Assembly (NCBI GenBank): GCA_964427285.1
Contig: CAYRTS010000073.1
Coordinates: 1-15,364, forward strand
From: SPCO01 sp964427285
GTDB lineage: Bacteria; Chloroflexota; Limnocylindria; Limnocylindrales; CSP1-4
DNA length: 15,364 nucleotides
Direction of reading: 5' to 3'
The notes under the pieces were generated by a model. That model did not search any database. It had not been told where the DNA came from and was given only the letters and a program-made list of their open reading frames with translations. Of the stretch, positions 1 to 6,983 are shown one piece after another. Within the stretch, counting starts at the first letter, position 1; every line of letters starts with the position of its first letter. The translations under genes were made by a program, and so were the position numbers.

Positions 1-2585
1 GTGAGCGTCAGCGTCGCGGTCGCGTCACGCAGGATGGCTTCGGCCGTGAACGGAAGCGGCACCGTGTCGCCGGCGCGCCAGGGGTCGATCTGGTCGTTGG
101 CGTGGCGGTCGAAGGGGTTGCCGGCCTGACCGGTGGTGATCACGATCCGGGCGCCGTCGAGGTCACTCATGTCGATGGTCAGGCGATAGCTGGGCAGATT
201 GGTGACCTCGAAGACGTGGTCGATTCCGACCGGTTGGTACTCCGGGTCGGTAGGATCAGGGTAGGCTCGCGAGAAGCGATAGTGGGTGTTGTTGATCGCG
301 CCGGCAGTGCCGGGGACCGCGTGCGGACCATCGTTGAAGTACCACTCGAGCGGGCCGATCCCGCTCAGGCCGAGCGTGGCCTCGCGGAAGGTGGCGGTGT
401 GCAGCCGGCCCCATGACCAGCGATCCGGGCTGCCGATCGCGTCGCGCAGCTCCGCGCCGGCCTCGTCCATGGCGCGGGCGATGATGTCGGGCGCTCGTTC
501 GACGAGGTCCGGCGTGGTTACGTCGTCCCACCAAGCCGACGACGGCTGGTCAAGCAGCCGGCCGAACAGGACCCACGAGTTCGAACTGCCCACGTAATCG
601 CGAGCCAGAGCCCCAAGGTCGTCATCGAACACGTCGCGCAGGACCCGGTATTCCCAGGTGCTCCACGCGGCACAGCCCATGCTGTCCACGGGGCAATCGC
701 CAACCCAGCCCCGGATTCGGGCGGCGACGGTCGCCCCATCCGCCGTTGTCGGCTTCGCGTCGCGTAGGTACGGCAGTGTCGTTCGCACGCGGAGCGGCGT
801 CCCGTCGAACTGCATGACGCCAAGGTCGGAGACGGTCAGGCCGCCTTCGTCGGCTTCGAGGAGATCGATGACCCGCTCGGCTCGATAGCCTGGGTCCGGC
901 TCGTTGGCGATGAAGTACGGGTAGTCGCCATCGACCGGGGCGTTGTTGGCGGTGACGATCCAGCCGGGCTCGGGGTTCAGTTGCCACGGGAGGTCGTCGA
1001 ACGGGATCCGTCCGATCCACTCGCCCGTGCCGTCGTCGCCCCGGACCGGGCGATCGCCACGGTCGGTTAGGTCGGAGCGGATCGGGATGTACCCGGGGAG
1101 CTGGTAGCCGATGTGGCCGTCGACGTCCGCATAGACGAAGTTCTGCGACGGCGCACCGAAGAGCGAGAGGCTCGCCCGAAACTCGTCGAAGTTGCTGGCG
1201 GTGTTGAGCCCCAGGATGGCCTCAAACGTTCGGTCGGGTTCCATCGTCGCCGTCCAGCGCAGGGCCATGAGCGGCGCGTCGGTGAGCCGGCCGTCGACGT
1301 CATTGAGGATCGGGCCATGGACGGTGGAGCGAACGTCGAACGCGACGGTTTCGCCGCCCTTGACCTTGATCTCCTCGTGGCGAACCGCGAACGGGACCGA
1401 TGTGCCCGCGTGCAGGTAATTGGCCGGGTTGGCCGGGTCGACGGCCTCGATGACGAGGTCCTGGACGTCAGGATCGACGTTCGTGGCACCCCATGCGATC
1501 CGGGCGTTGTGACCCAGGACGACCCCGGGGACGCCCGCGAACGAGACGCCGGCCACGTCCCAGGGGCAGGCTGCGGTGACGACGCGGCAATGGAGCCCGT
1601 TGATGAACCAGATCGAGGGCATGGAGATGCCGAGGTGTGGGTCGTTCGCCAGGAGCGCACCGCCGGTTGCGGATCGGGCCGGCCCTACGACCCAGTTGTT
1701 CGAGCCGATCCCGTGGTCCGAGGCCAGGCCGTCAGCCAGGTCGAGTCCGGCGAGGGCAAGCGCCTTGCCGCCAAGGGTCGCCACGGCTCGCCAGGCCGCC
1801 GCCTCGGACGGGTCGATGGATGCGGCGGCTGGTTCGCCGGCCGCAAGTGCCTCACCGATGACCGCCCCCGCGCCGGGCTCCGCCCCCGCGCCCAGTTGGC
1901 TCGATGGCGTGATCACCGGGGCGTCGTCGCGATATGGCGGGAACAGCTCATCGGTTCGTGAAGGATCTCCGAGGGCGGCGTCCGCCAGGTAACGGAAGAC
2001 CTCCGTATCGAAGTTGCCGCCCAGGTTCCAGGCCTGCACCTTCCCCCAGGCTACCGTGTCCAGGGTCGTCCACGGTTCTGGCGTCGTCCCGCTAGCGACA
2101 TACGCGAGGCCGAGCGAGCCTCGATGGGCGTCGAGCCAGGCATTGACGCCGGCGGTGTAGGCGTCGAGGACAAGGCGCGCCTCCTCGTTCAGGGCCTGGA
2201 GGTCGCGCTCGGCCGCTACCCGCCAGCCGAGTGTGCGGATGAACCGATCAGTGTCCAGCTGGCTCGCGCCAAACAGCTCGGACAGTCTGCCGGCCGAGAT
2301 ATGCCGCCAGACCTCCATCTGCCACATTCGCTCGCTGGCGTGGACATACCCCTGCGCGAAGAACAGGTCATGGGTCGAGTCCGCTGTGATGTGCGCGACC
2401 CCGGCGAGGTCGCGGACGACCGTCACCGGAGCGTCCAGACCCGGAGCAGGCGCCGTGCCCGAGACCTGCGGCAGCGCCCGAGCCGTCAGCGCGCCGAGCA
2501 GCCCGACCACTGCCATGACGCCTACGAGGACGAGCGCGACAAGGACCGCCACGACCGACCTGATGAGACGCACGGAACCCTCCAT
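1..2585 (-). CDS. Penicillin acylase family Ntn-hydrolase, C-terminus cut by window edge
   Basis: Precursor of a penicillin-amidase-type N-terminal-nucleophile hydrolase (PF01804 family), which cleaves amide bonds in beta-lactams, acyl-homoserine lactones or related N-acyl compounds; the substrate cannot be read here. The frame is open from ATG at 2585 to the window edge (861 codons), so the C-terminus is missing. Residues about 6-32 are a hydrophobic signal or anchor segment, so the enzyme is probably extracytoplasmic. The alpha-chain region has VYVHASERMWQMEVWR-like family sequence near residue 80. The autoproteolytic site is G294-S295 in GSNNW; Ser295 would become the N-terminal nucleophile of the beta chain. 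LANDPHL follows shortly after, and TANNAPV (N547/N548) matches the oxyanion-hole Asn region. The linker before Ser295 is Ala/Gly-rich, as expected for a removable spacer. It lies 180 bp downstream of the dehydrogenase gene on the same strand. Family call secure; specificity unknown. Confidence 0.93.
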   Translation of the reverse strand, partial: MEGSVRLIRSVVAVLVALVLVGVMAVVGLLGALTARALPQVSGTAPAPGLDAPVTVVRDLAGVAHITADSTHDLFFAQGYVHASERMWQMEVWRHISAGRLSELFGASQLDTDRFIRTLGWRVAAERDLQALNEEARLVLDAYTAGVNAWLDAHRGSLGLAYVASGTTPEPWTTLDTVAWGKVQAWNLGGNFDTEVFRYLADAALGDPSRTDELFPPYRDDAPVITPSSQLGAGAEPGAGAVIGEALAAGEPAAASIDPSEAAAWRAVATLGGKALALAGLDLADGLASDHGIGSNNWVVGPARSATGGALLANDPHLGISMPSIWFINGLHCRVVTAACPWDVAGVSFAGVPGVVLGHNARIAWGATNVDPDVQDLVIEAVDPANPANYLHAGTSVPFAVRHEEIKVKGGETVAFDVRSTVHGPILNDVDGRLTDAPLMALRWTATMEPDRTFEAILGLNTASNFDEFRASLSLFGAPSQNFVYADVDGHIGYQLPGYIPIRSDLTDRGDRPVRGDDGTGEWIGRIPFDDLPWQLNPEPGWIVTANNAPVDGDYPYFIANEPDPGYRAERVIDLLEADEGGLTVSDLGVMQFDGTPLRVRTTLPYLRDAKPTTADGATVAARIRGWVGDCPVDSMGCAAWSTWEYRVLRDVFDDDLGALARDYVGSSNSWVLFGRLLDQPSSAWWDDVTTPDLVERAPDIIARAMDEAGAELRDAIGSPDRWSWGRLHTATFREATLGLSGIGPLEWYFNDGPHAVPGTAGAINNTHYRFSRAYPDPTDPEYQPVGIDHVFEVTNLPSYRLTIDMSDLDGARIVITTGQAGNPFDRHANDQIDPWRAGDTVPLPFTAEAILRDATATLTL

Positions 2586-2691
2586 GAACACCCGGCTCGC
2601 CGTGGGCGGAATGATCGCCAGTGTGGCTGGGGAGCGACGCACGCGCTGGCTGTCTGCGCCAAGTCAGTCCGCCCCGGATCGTGCAACGTCG

Positions 2692-2706
2692 TTCCACGAC
2701 GTGGAA
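2692..2706. promoter_or_regulatory. Perfect 15-bp palindrome upstream of the acylase gene
   Basis: TTCCACG-A-CGTGGAA is a perfect inverted repeat with 7-bp arms around one central base, in the 180-bp gap between the dehydrogenase stop and the acylase start. No T-run follows on either strand and a 1-nt loop could not form a terminator hairpin, so a protein-binding operator is the likelier reading. Read on the minus strand, a -10-like AATACT (2706-2711) directly overlaps one end, about 107 bp before the acylase ATG. The regulator is not identified. Confidence 0.45.
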
Positions 2707-2765
2707 GTATTCGGCGAACGGCGTATCTGGCGAAACAGGCGCGCGTTGCCGCGAGCCGCCTGGCG

Positions 2766-3770
2766 TTAGCGCCGGAGCTCGACCCCCAGGCCGAGAGCCT
2801 CCGCGCGCCGAACAATGGCATCGGCGAAGACCACGTCCGCCAACCCGACGCCCAGGTGCGTGACGACCACCCGCCCGCTCGCCGGCCGCGCGGTCCCCGC
2901 AAGGATGGCCTCGCCGATCATGGCTGAGGGGTCCGGATAGCCCTCGAACAGGCCCGTCTCGCGATTGGACAGGAACTGGTCGCGGTGGTCGACCAGGAAG
3001 AGGGCCGCATCCCGGGCGACCTCGGCGGCGCAGTACGTGGCGTAGTCGACCGGCACGACCAGCGCGTTCGGCGTCAGCCAGTCGGAAGTCATGACCTGGC
3101 GCACCGGGCCGAACGATGCGACGGTCACGACGACGTCCGCACCCGCAACGGCCGACCGGGCATCGGCAGCCACCGAAACTGACGCCACTCCATCGATGGA
3201 GCGAGCTTCAGTGGCGAGCAACTCGGCACGTTTTGGGTCCGCATCGAACACGGCCAGCTCCACCCCGGGAAGGAGGCCACCGAGCACGGGCAGGTGACTG
3301 CGCCCCTGGACCCCGGCGCCGATCAGCGCCGCTCTGGGCGGGCGGCCAGCAACACGAGGCGGGAACCGGCGGATGGCGACGCCGGACACGGCTGCGGTCC
3401 GCGCCGCGGTGATCGGCCCGCCATCCAGGATTGCCACGGGCAGCCCGGTCAGCGGATCGTTGAGCACGACCAGGGCATTGATCGCCGGCAGGCCGATGTC
3501 GTTGTTGGTGGCAAACCCGGCGACCCACTTCATCCCGATCAGATCCTCGCGACCCTCGGGATCCGCGCCCCTGGCGTGCGCCGGCATCGCGTGCGCGAAC
3601 GATCCAGCTGGCCGCGGATGCACCCCGATCTTGGGCGGCAGCTCCGCCCCCTGCGCCAGCGCCGTCAGCGTCCGCTCGGCGAGGGCCAGGCGCCTCTCGA
3701 GATCGGGCATCGCCATGGCCACATCGGCCGCGGTGAAGTAGCGCAGGGCCGGAGAATCGAGCGGAGGCAT
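2766..3770 (-). CDS. Ornithine cyclodeaminase/mu-crystallin family dehydrogenase
   Basis: A 334-residue NAD(P)-dependent enzyme of the OCD/mu-crystallin fold. Members act as ornithine cyclodeaminase, alanine dehydrogenase, ketimine reductase or opine-type enzymes; the sequence does not decide between these. The order of motifs fits the family: GMKWV for the substrate-binding Lys, then the DGGPITAARTAAVSG segment, a Rossmann motif GAGVQGRSHL, and the C-terminal GVGLADVVFADAIVRRAEALG helix. ATG at 3770 is preferred because the family-like N-terminus (ALRYFTAADVAMAM) begins right there. A longer in-frame start at 3932 would run into the divergent gene, and TAGAAT lies exactly 8 bp upstream of the 3770 ATG. 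Divergent from the MbfA-like gene; followed by the acylase on the same strand. Family certain, reaction uncertain. Confidence 0.92.
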   Translation of the reverse strand: MPPLDSPALRYFTAADVAMAMPDLERRLALAERTLTALAQGAELPPKIGVHPRPAGSFAHAMPAHARGADPEGREDLIGMKWVAGFATNNDIGLPAINALVVLNDPLTGLPVAILDGGPITAARTAAVSGVAIRRFPPRVAGRPPRAALIGAGVQGRSHLPVLGGLLPGVELAVFDADPKRAELLATEARSIDGVASVSVAADARSAVAGADVVVTVASFGPVRQVMTSDWLTPNALVVPVDYATYCAAEVARDAALFLVDHRDQFLSNRETGLFEGYPDPSAMIGEAILAGTARPASGRVVVTHLGVGLADVVFADAIVRRAEALGLGVELRR

Positions 3771-3778
3771 CGCTCGTG

Positions 3779-3784
3779 ATTCTA
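3779..3784 (-). promoter_or_regulatory. -10 box of the dehydrogenase gene (TAGAAT)
   Basis: On the minus strand TAGAAT is followed by exactly 8 nt and then the ATG at 3770. This would put transcription start at or within a base or two of the start codon (leaderless mRNA). The same spacing recurs at three other genes of the window. No clear -35 is visible. Confidence 0.5.
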
Positions 3785-3800
3785 CGCCGCACGGATCGCC

Positions 3801-3806
3801 TACGAT
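3801..3806 (+). promoter_or_regulatory. -10 box of the MbfA-like gene (TACGAT)
   Basis: TACGAT is followed by 6 nt and the GTG start at 3813, with no Shine-Dalgarno sequence between, consistent with a leaderless transcript. It lies in the 42-bp gap shared with the divergent dehydrogenase gene, so the two promoters must overlap. Confidence 0.42.
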
Positions 3807-3812
3807 GCGAAG

Positions 3813-5000
3813 GTGCCCCAGATCGATATCGAGCAGAGCCTCGACAACCTGAAGCTTGAGCGCGATGCCATCGTGCTCTACGAAGCGCTGGCAACGATCG
3901 AGACGGATCCCCACAGGGCAGAAGCCTTCCACCGGATCGCCTCAAATGAGCGGCGTCATGCCGACATCTGGGCATCGCGGCTGCGTGACCTCGGCGCCGT
4001 GGTGCCGGCGACCGGAGGCCCGCGCGCGAGAGTTCGCCTGATCATCCTATTGGCCCGCGTCTTCGGGACCGCCTTCGTCGCGGACCTGGTGCGGGCACTC
4101 GAAGGAGACGAGGAAGCCCTCTACGAGGCACAGGGCGTCTCGCCCGATGTCGCTGCGATCGCCGCCGACGAACGCGAGCATGCCGAAATCTGGAACCGCC
4201 TCGACGCTGAGCGCCGCGCACCGGGCCCACTCCTGGCCGAGGGGGACCGAGACGGGGTGGCGATCGCCCAGGGGGCCGGAAGCGCGGCGGAGGTCGGCCA
4301 GCGTGAACGCTGGCACCGCACCGGCCGGTCCGGGACGCTCCGCGCGGTGATCTTCGGGGTCAGCGACGGCCTCGTCAGCAATCTGTCCCTGGTGATGGGC
4401 GTGACGGCGGCCGCGGCCAGCAACCCCAGCTTCATCCTCCTCGCCGGGATCGCGGGCCTTCTGGCCGGGGCGTTCAGCATGGCGGCGGGCGAGTACGTTT
4501 CCATGCAGAGCCAGCGCGAGCTGTTCGAGCACCAGATTGCCCTGGAACGCGCCGAGCTGGCTGCGATGCCCGAAGAAGAGGAGGCGGAGTTGGCCGCCTC
4601 GTACCGCTCCAAGGGGTTCGCGCCCGATGAAGCCGCGCGAATTGCCAAGCGGATCTTCGAGGACCCGGAGGCGGCGCTCGACATCCTGGTGCGCGAGGAG
4701 CTCGGCCTCGACCCCGATCAGCTCGGATCGCCGTGGGGCGCCGCGGCCGGATCCTTTGCCGCGTTCGTCGTCGGGGCGAGCGTGCCGGTCATCCCATACC
4801 TGTTCGCGGGCGGCACGCCAGCCTTTGTCGCGAGCCTCGGGTTGAGCCTCGTGGCCCTGTTCGCGGTCGGGGCCGCGGTGAGCCTGCTGACCGGTCGCGG
4901 GTTCCTGTTCTCGGGTGCCCGGCAACTGGGGATCGGCATCGCGGCGGCTGCGGTGACCTATCTGATCGGTTCGCTCATCGGGGTGTCGGTCGGTGGCTGA
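3813..5000 (+). CDS. MbfA-like iron exporter: ferritin-like domain fused to VIT1 domain
   Basis: A 395-residue two-domain protein. Residues about 5-130 form a rubrerythrin/ferritin-like helical domain with diiron ligands visible as E24, E46-x2-H49 and E120-x2-H123 (NERRH, DEREH). From about residue 172 the CCC1/VIT1 domain follows (GTLRAVIFGVSDGLVSNLSL, then the GEYVSMQSQREL segment, an acidic cytosolic helical hairpin around 245-305, and three more membrane helices to the C-terminus). In characterised MbfA proteins this architecture exports iron and protects against peroxide/iron stress; the ferritin part senses or delivers iron. GTG at 3813 starts directly after a -10 box. Divergent from the dehydrogenase; the sigma factor gene starts 40 bp downstream on the same strand. 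Substrate Fe2+/Mn2+ is inferred from the family. Confidence 0.9.
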   Translation: MPQIDIEQSLDNLKLERDAIVLYEALATIETDPHRAEAFHRIASNERRHADIWASRLRDLGAVVPATGGPRARVRLIILLARVFGTAFVADLVRALEGDEEALYEAQGVSPDVAAIAADEREHAEIWNRLDAERRAPGPLLAEGDRDGVAIAQGAGSAAEVGQRERWHRTGRSGTLRAVIFGVSDGLVSNLSLVMGVTAAAASNPSFILLAGIAGLLAGAFSMAAGEYVSMQSQRELFEHQIALERAELAAMPEEEEAELAASYRSKGFAPDEAARIAKRIFEDPEAALDILVREELGLDPDQLGSPWGAAAGSFAAFVVGASVPVIPYLFAGGTPAFVASLGLSLVALFAVGAAVSLLTGRGFLFSGARQLGIGIAAAAVTYLIGSLIGVSVGG

Positions 5001-5010
5001 CGGAGTGCGC

Positions 5011-5037
5011 GAAACCAACCGGGCCACCGAGGCGTAG
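5011..5037 (+). promoter_or_regulatory. Possible ECF-type promoter upstream of the sigma factor gene
   Basis: GAAACC (5011-5016) and CGTAG (5033-5037) are 16 bp apart, which resembles the AAC-core -35 and CGT-core -10 of ECF sigma promoters. They sit just before the GTG start of an ECF sigma gene, a common place for autoregulation. Two short degenerate motifs in GC-rich DNA are weak evidence. Confidence 0.22.
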
Positions 5038-5040
5038 CTG

Positions 5041-5727
5041 GTGGCAGAGGGACGCGGAGATCCGATCGACGATGCCGCACTCGTTCACCAGATCGTGGGC
5101 GGCTCGGAGGCGGCGCTGGCGACTCTCTATGACCGGTACGGTGAGGCGATCTTCGCGTCGGCCTGCCGGCTGACAGCCGATCGTGGGATCGCCGAAGAGG
5201 TCGTGCAGGAAACCTTTCTCGCGCTGTGGAACCGAGCCGAACTGTTCGATGCAGCGGCCGGATCGCTGGCGGCATGGCTGCACGCGATCGGCCGGAACCG
5301 CGCGATTGATCGATTGCGCGCGGCCGGCCGACGCCCACGGCTCGTCTCGACATCGTCGTCGACCGCGGTCGATGAGAACCCGACGCAGGGTCTGGAACGG
5401 GCGGTGGCCAGCGGTATCGTGGTGGCCGGCGGCTCTCAACCGCGGAGCCCGGAGGCGGCCGTGGAAGCCGCCGGTCTGCGCGAAGCGATCCGGTCGGCGA
5501 TGACCGCGATGTCGGACACCGAACGAACCGTCATCCTGCTGGCATACCAGGAGGACCTGTCGCAGGCAGAAATTGCCGATCGGCTGGCCTGGCCACTTGG
5601 GACCGTGAAGACGAGGACTCGCCGCGCGCTGCTCCATCTGCGCGAGGCACTTGGCGGAGAATTCGGGCCAGTCGGCGGGCAGGCCGACCTCGCTGACGTG
5701 CCGGTGACGACCGGTCAGGATCGATAG
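5041..5727 (+). CDS. ECF-family RNA polymerase sigma factor
   Basis: A 228-residue extracytoplasmic-function sigma factor. Region 2 is visible at about residues 20-92 (ALATLYDRYGEAIF, then AEEVVQETFLALWNRA, then AWLHAIGRNRAIDRLR, the core-binding and -10 recognition part). A loose linker of about 60 residues follows, and region 4 lies at about 150-205 (MSDTERTVILLAYQEDLSQ, then AEIADRLAWPLGTVKTRTRR, the helix-turn-helix reading the -35). GTG at 5041 is preceded by GAGG at 5029-5032. The stop is 6 nt from the ATG of the RskA-type anti-sigma gene, so the two are co-transcribed and the sigma factor is presumably held inactive at the membrane. SigK/SigL-like subgroup is likely from the partner type. 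The inducing signal is unknown. Confidence 0.93.
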   Translation: MAEGRGDPIDDAALVHQIVGGSEAALATLYDRYGEAIFASACRLTADRGIAEEVVQETFLALWNRAELFDAAAGSLAAWLHAIGRNRAIDRLRAAGRRPRLVSTSSSTAVDENPTQGLERAVASGIVVAGGSQPRSPEAAVEAAGLREAIRSAMTAMSDTERTVILLAYQEDLSQAEIADRLAWPLGTVKTRTRRALLHLREALGGEFGPVGGQADLADVPVTTGQDR

Positions 5728-5733
5728 GCCACG

Positions 5734-6630
5734 ATGGATCACGACACGACCCGCGAACAGCTCGAGCTTGCGGCCGTGGAGCCCGGTGGCCTCGATCGGC
5801 TGGTGGCCGGCGACACCGCTACGGCCCAGGCCGTGGCCGGGCACCTCGCGGGCTGTCTGTCGTGCACGGCTGAGCTCGGTCGCCTCCAGCGCGCATCGAC
5901 GCTGATCCGCGAGGTCGCGCGGGAGATCCCGCCAGCTGACCTGCGGGAACGAACATTGGCGACGGTCCGGGCGGCCGGGGTGGCGCGTGGGGCGGGTGCG
6001 GACGTGGGGATCGGTGACGACGAGAGCGCCGTCGCGGTCGCGACCGGCGCCTCCCCGGCTGCCGCCGCCCCGGCTGCCGCAGCGCCCCCTCCAGTCGGCC
6101 GCACCTCCCCGGCCATCCAGGCTCGGAGCCGCGCCGCGCTCGGCTGGGTCGCGGCAGTCGCGGCAGTCGCGGCGGCGGTCGTGCTGTCGGTGGCGGCTAC
6201 CTCGGTCATCGTCGGCGGGCGTGTCGACGAGCGGCTGGCGAGCCAGGCACGGACGATCGGTGCGCTCGAGAAGGTGACCAGCGCGGCCCTGCTGATCACG
6301 TCGGAACCGGACGTTCGGCGGGTCGCTCTGTCCGGCGCGGAGCCGGGACTTGCCGGCAGCCTGCTCTTCTCGCCATCGACTTCGGAGCTGGTGGTCGTCG
6401 CGACCGGGCTGACTCCGCCGCCCGCCGGGCAGGAATACCGCTGCTGGGTCGAGCAGGCAGGCGAGCGCCAGGGGGTTGGCAAGATGTTCTTCAGCGAGGG
6501 ACTCGCCTATTGGGTAGGACCCGTGCCGGCGATCAAGGGGCTCGTCGGCGAGGCGACGTTCGGCGTTTCGCTGGTCGACCTCGACGGCGTCGCTCTGGAC
6601 CCGGAACCCGTCCTCGACGGCGGCCTCTGA
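5734..6630 (+). CDS. RskA-type anti-sigma factor with zinc-finger ZAS domain
   Basis: A 298-residue single-pass membrane anti-sigma factor for the sigma factor encoded 6 nt upstream. The N-terminal cytosolic part carries the zinc-binding anti-sigma motif H37-x3-C41-x2-C44 (GHLAGCLSC). A Pro/Ala-rich linker (about 107-128) leads to one transmembrane helix at about 138-160, encoded partly by tandem GTCGCGGCA units (VAA repeats). The extracytoplasmic C-terminal domain matches the anti-sigma-K factor RskA family (PF10099), ending with GQEYRCWVEQAGERQ and FGVSLVDLDGVALDPEP. Known relatives release their sigma factor by regulated intramembrane proteolysis; the protease is not encoded here. Convergent with the small membrane protein gene, 17 bp apart. 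Confidence 0.92.
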   Translation: MDHDTTREQLELAAVEPGGLDRLVAGDTATAQAVAGHLAGCLSCTAELGRLQRASTLIREVAREIPPADLRERTLATVRAAGVARGAGADVGIGDDESAVAVATGASPAAAAPAAAAPPPVGRTSPAIQARSRAALGWVAAVAAVAAAVVLSVAATSVIVGGRVDERLASQARTIGALEKVTSAALLITSEPDVRRVALSGAEPGLAGSLLFSPSTSELVVVATGLTPPPAGQEYRCWVEQAGERQGVGKMFFSEGLAYWVGPVPAIKGLVGEATFGVSLVDLDGVALDPEPVLDGGL

Positions 6631-6647
6631 GGGCCTGTGGGCCAGGT

Positions 6648-6941
6648 TCAGGCGGGTGCAGGCGGGTTCGGCTGCGGGTCGGGTACCGGGTCGTCGATCG
6701 GGTCCGGCGGCGGCGCTGCGAGATAGGCTCGATGGAGCTGGAGTAACAGTTCCGCCGTATCGGGGCTGACGACGTCGCCGCCCTCGGCCATCGTGGCGGA
6801 CAGCCACGCGGCTTCACGAGGGAGTTCGGTCGCGTCGATGTCTGCCTCGCGACGTCGGCCGTCCATCATGACGACCCAGGTCAGCCCGGCTCCCAACACG
6901 AGCCCGACGATCAGCAGCCAGACATTGAATTCGGCGTTCAC
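6648..6941 (-). CDS. Small single-pass membrane protein, function unknown
   Basis: I do not recognise a family. The 97-residue frame starts with GTG at 6941 (MNAEFNVWLLIVGLVLGAGL), has one hydrophobic helix at about 7-26, then a short basic stretch (DGRRREAD), a soluble helical part and a Pro/Asp-rich tail (PPPDPIDDPVPDPQPNPP). This would be an N-anchored protein with a short hydrophilic domain. Support for it being real: a consensus TATACT lies exactly 8 nt upstream of the GTG, the arrangement seen at lgt and cystathionine beta-synthase here, and the frame fills the whole gap between rskA and lgt. It is transcribed divergently from lgt and converges on the anti-sigma gene. Confidence 0.68.
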   Translation of the reverse strand: MNAEFNVWLLIVGLVLGAGLTWVVMMDGRRREADIDATELPREAAWLSATMAEGGDVVSPDTAELLLQLHRAYLAAPPPDPIDDPVPDPQPNPPAPA

Positions 6942-6949
6942 TCCCCGCG

Positions 6950-6955
6950 AGTATA
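6950..6955 (-). promoter_or_regulatory. -10 box of the small membrane protein gene (TATACT)
   Basis: TATACT read on the minus strand, 8 nt before the GTG at 6941. Near-consensus in a GC-rich background, and only 14 bp from the lgt -10 box on the other strand, so the two divergent promoters must share upstream DNA. Confidence 0.6.
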
Positions 6956-6969
6956 CGGAGGCGGGCCGC

Positions 6970-6975
6970 TACACT
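6970..6975 (+). promoter_or_regulatory. -10 box of lgt (TACACT)
   Basis: TACACT is followed by exactly 8 nt and the ATG of lgt at 6984. No Shine-Dalgarno fits in the gap, which suggests a leaderless mRNA. Confidence 0.58.
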
Positions 6976-6983
6976 TCCGCGAA

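Noticed and set aside
1113..1961. A 282-codon plus-strand open frame inside the acylase gene
   Set aside because: Antisense to an uninterrupted acylase frame with GSNNW and TANNAPV motifs; composition typical of a shadow frame.
6053..6080. Two copies of CCCCGGCTGCCGC as a regulatory repeat
   Set aside because: They encode the Pro/Ala linker of the anti-sigma factor in frame with a 15-bp period, so a coding explanation suffices.
6148..6174. Tandem GTCGCGGCA repeats as a possible minisatellite or contingency locus
   Set aside because: The 9-bp units simply encode Val-Ala-Ala in the anti-sigma transmembrane helix; changes in copy number would stay in frame, and three copies are not notable.
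4975..6807. A 610-codon minus-strand open frame antisense to the sigma/anti-sigma operon
   Set aside because: Both opposite-strand genes are firmly identified by motifs; the antisense product is Arg-rich and low in conserved sequence.
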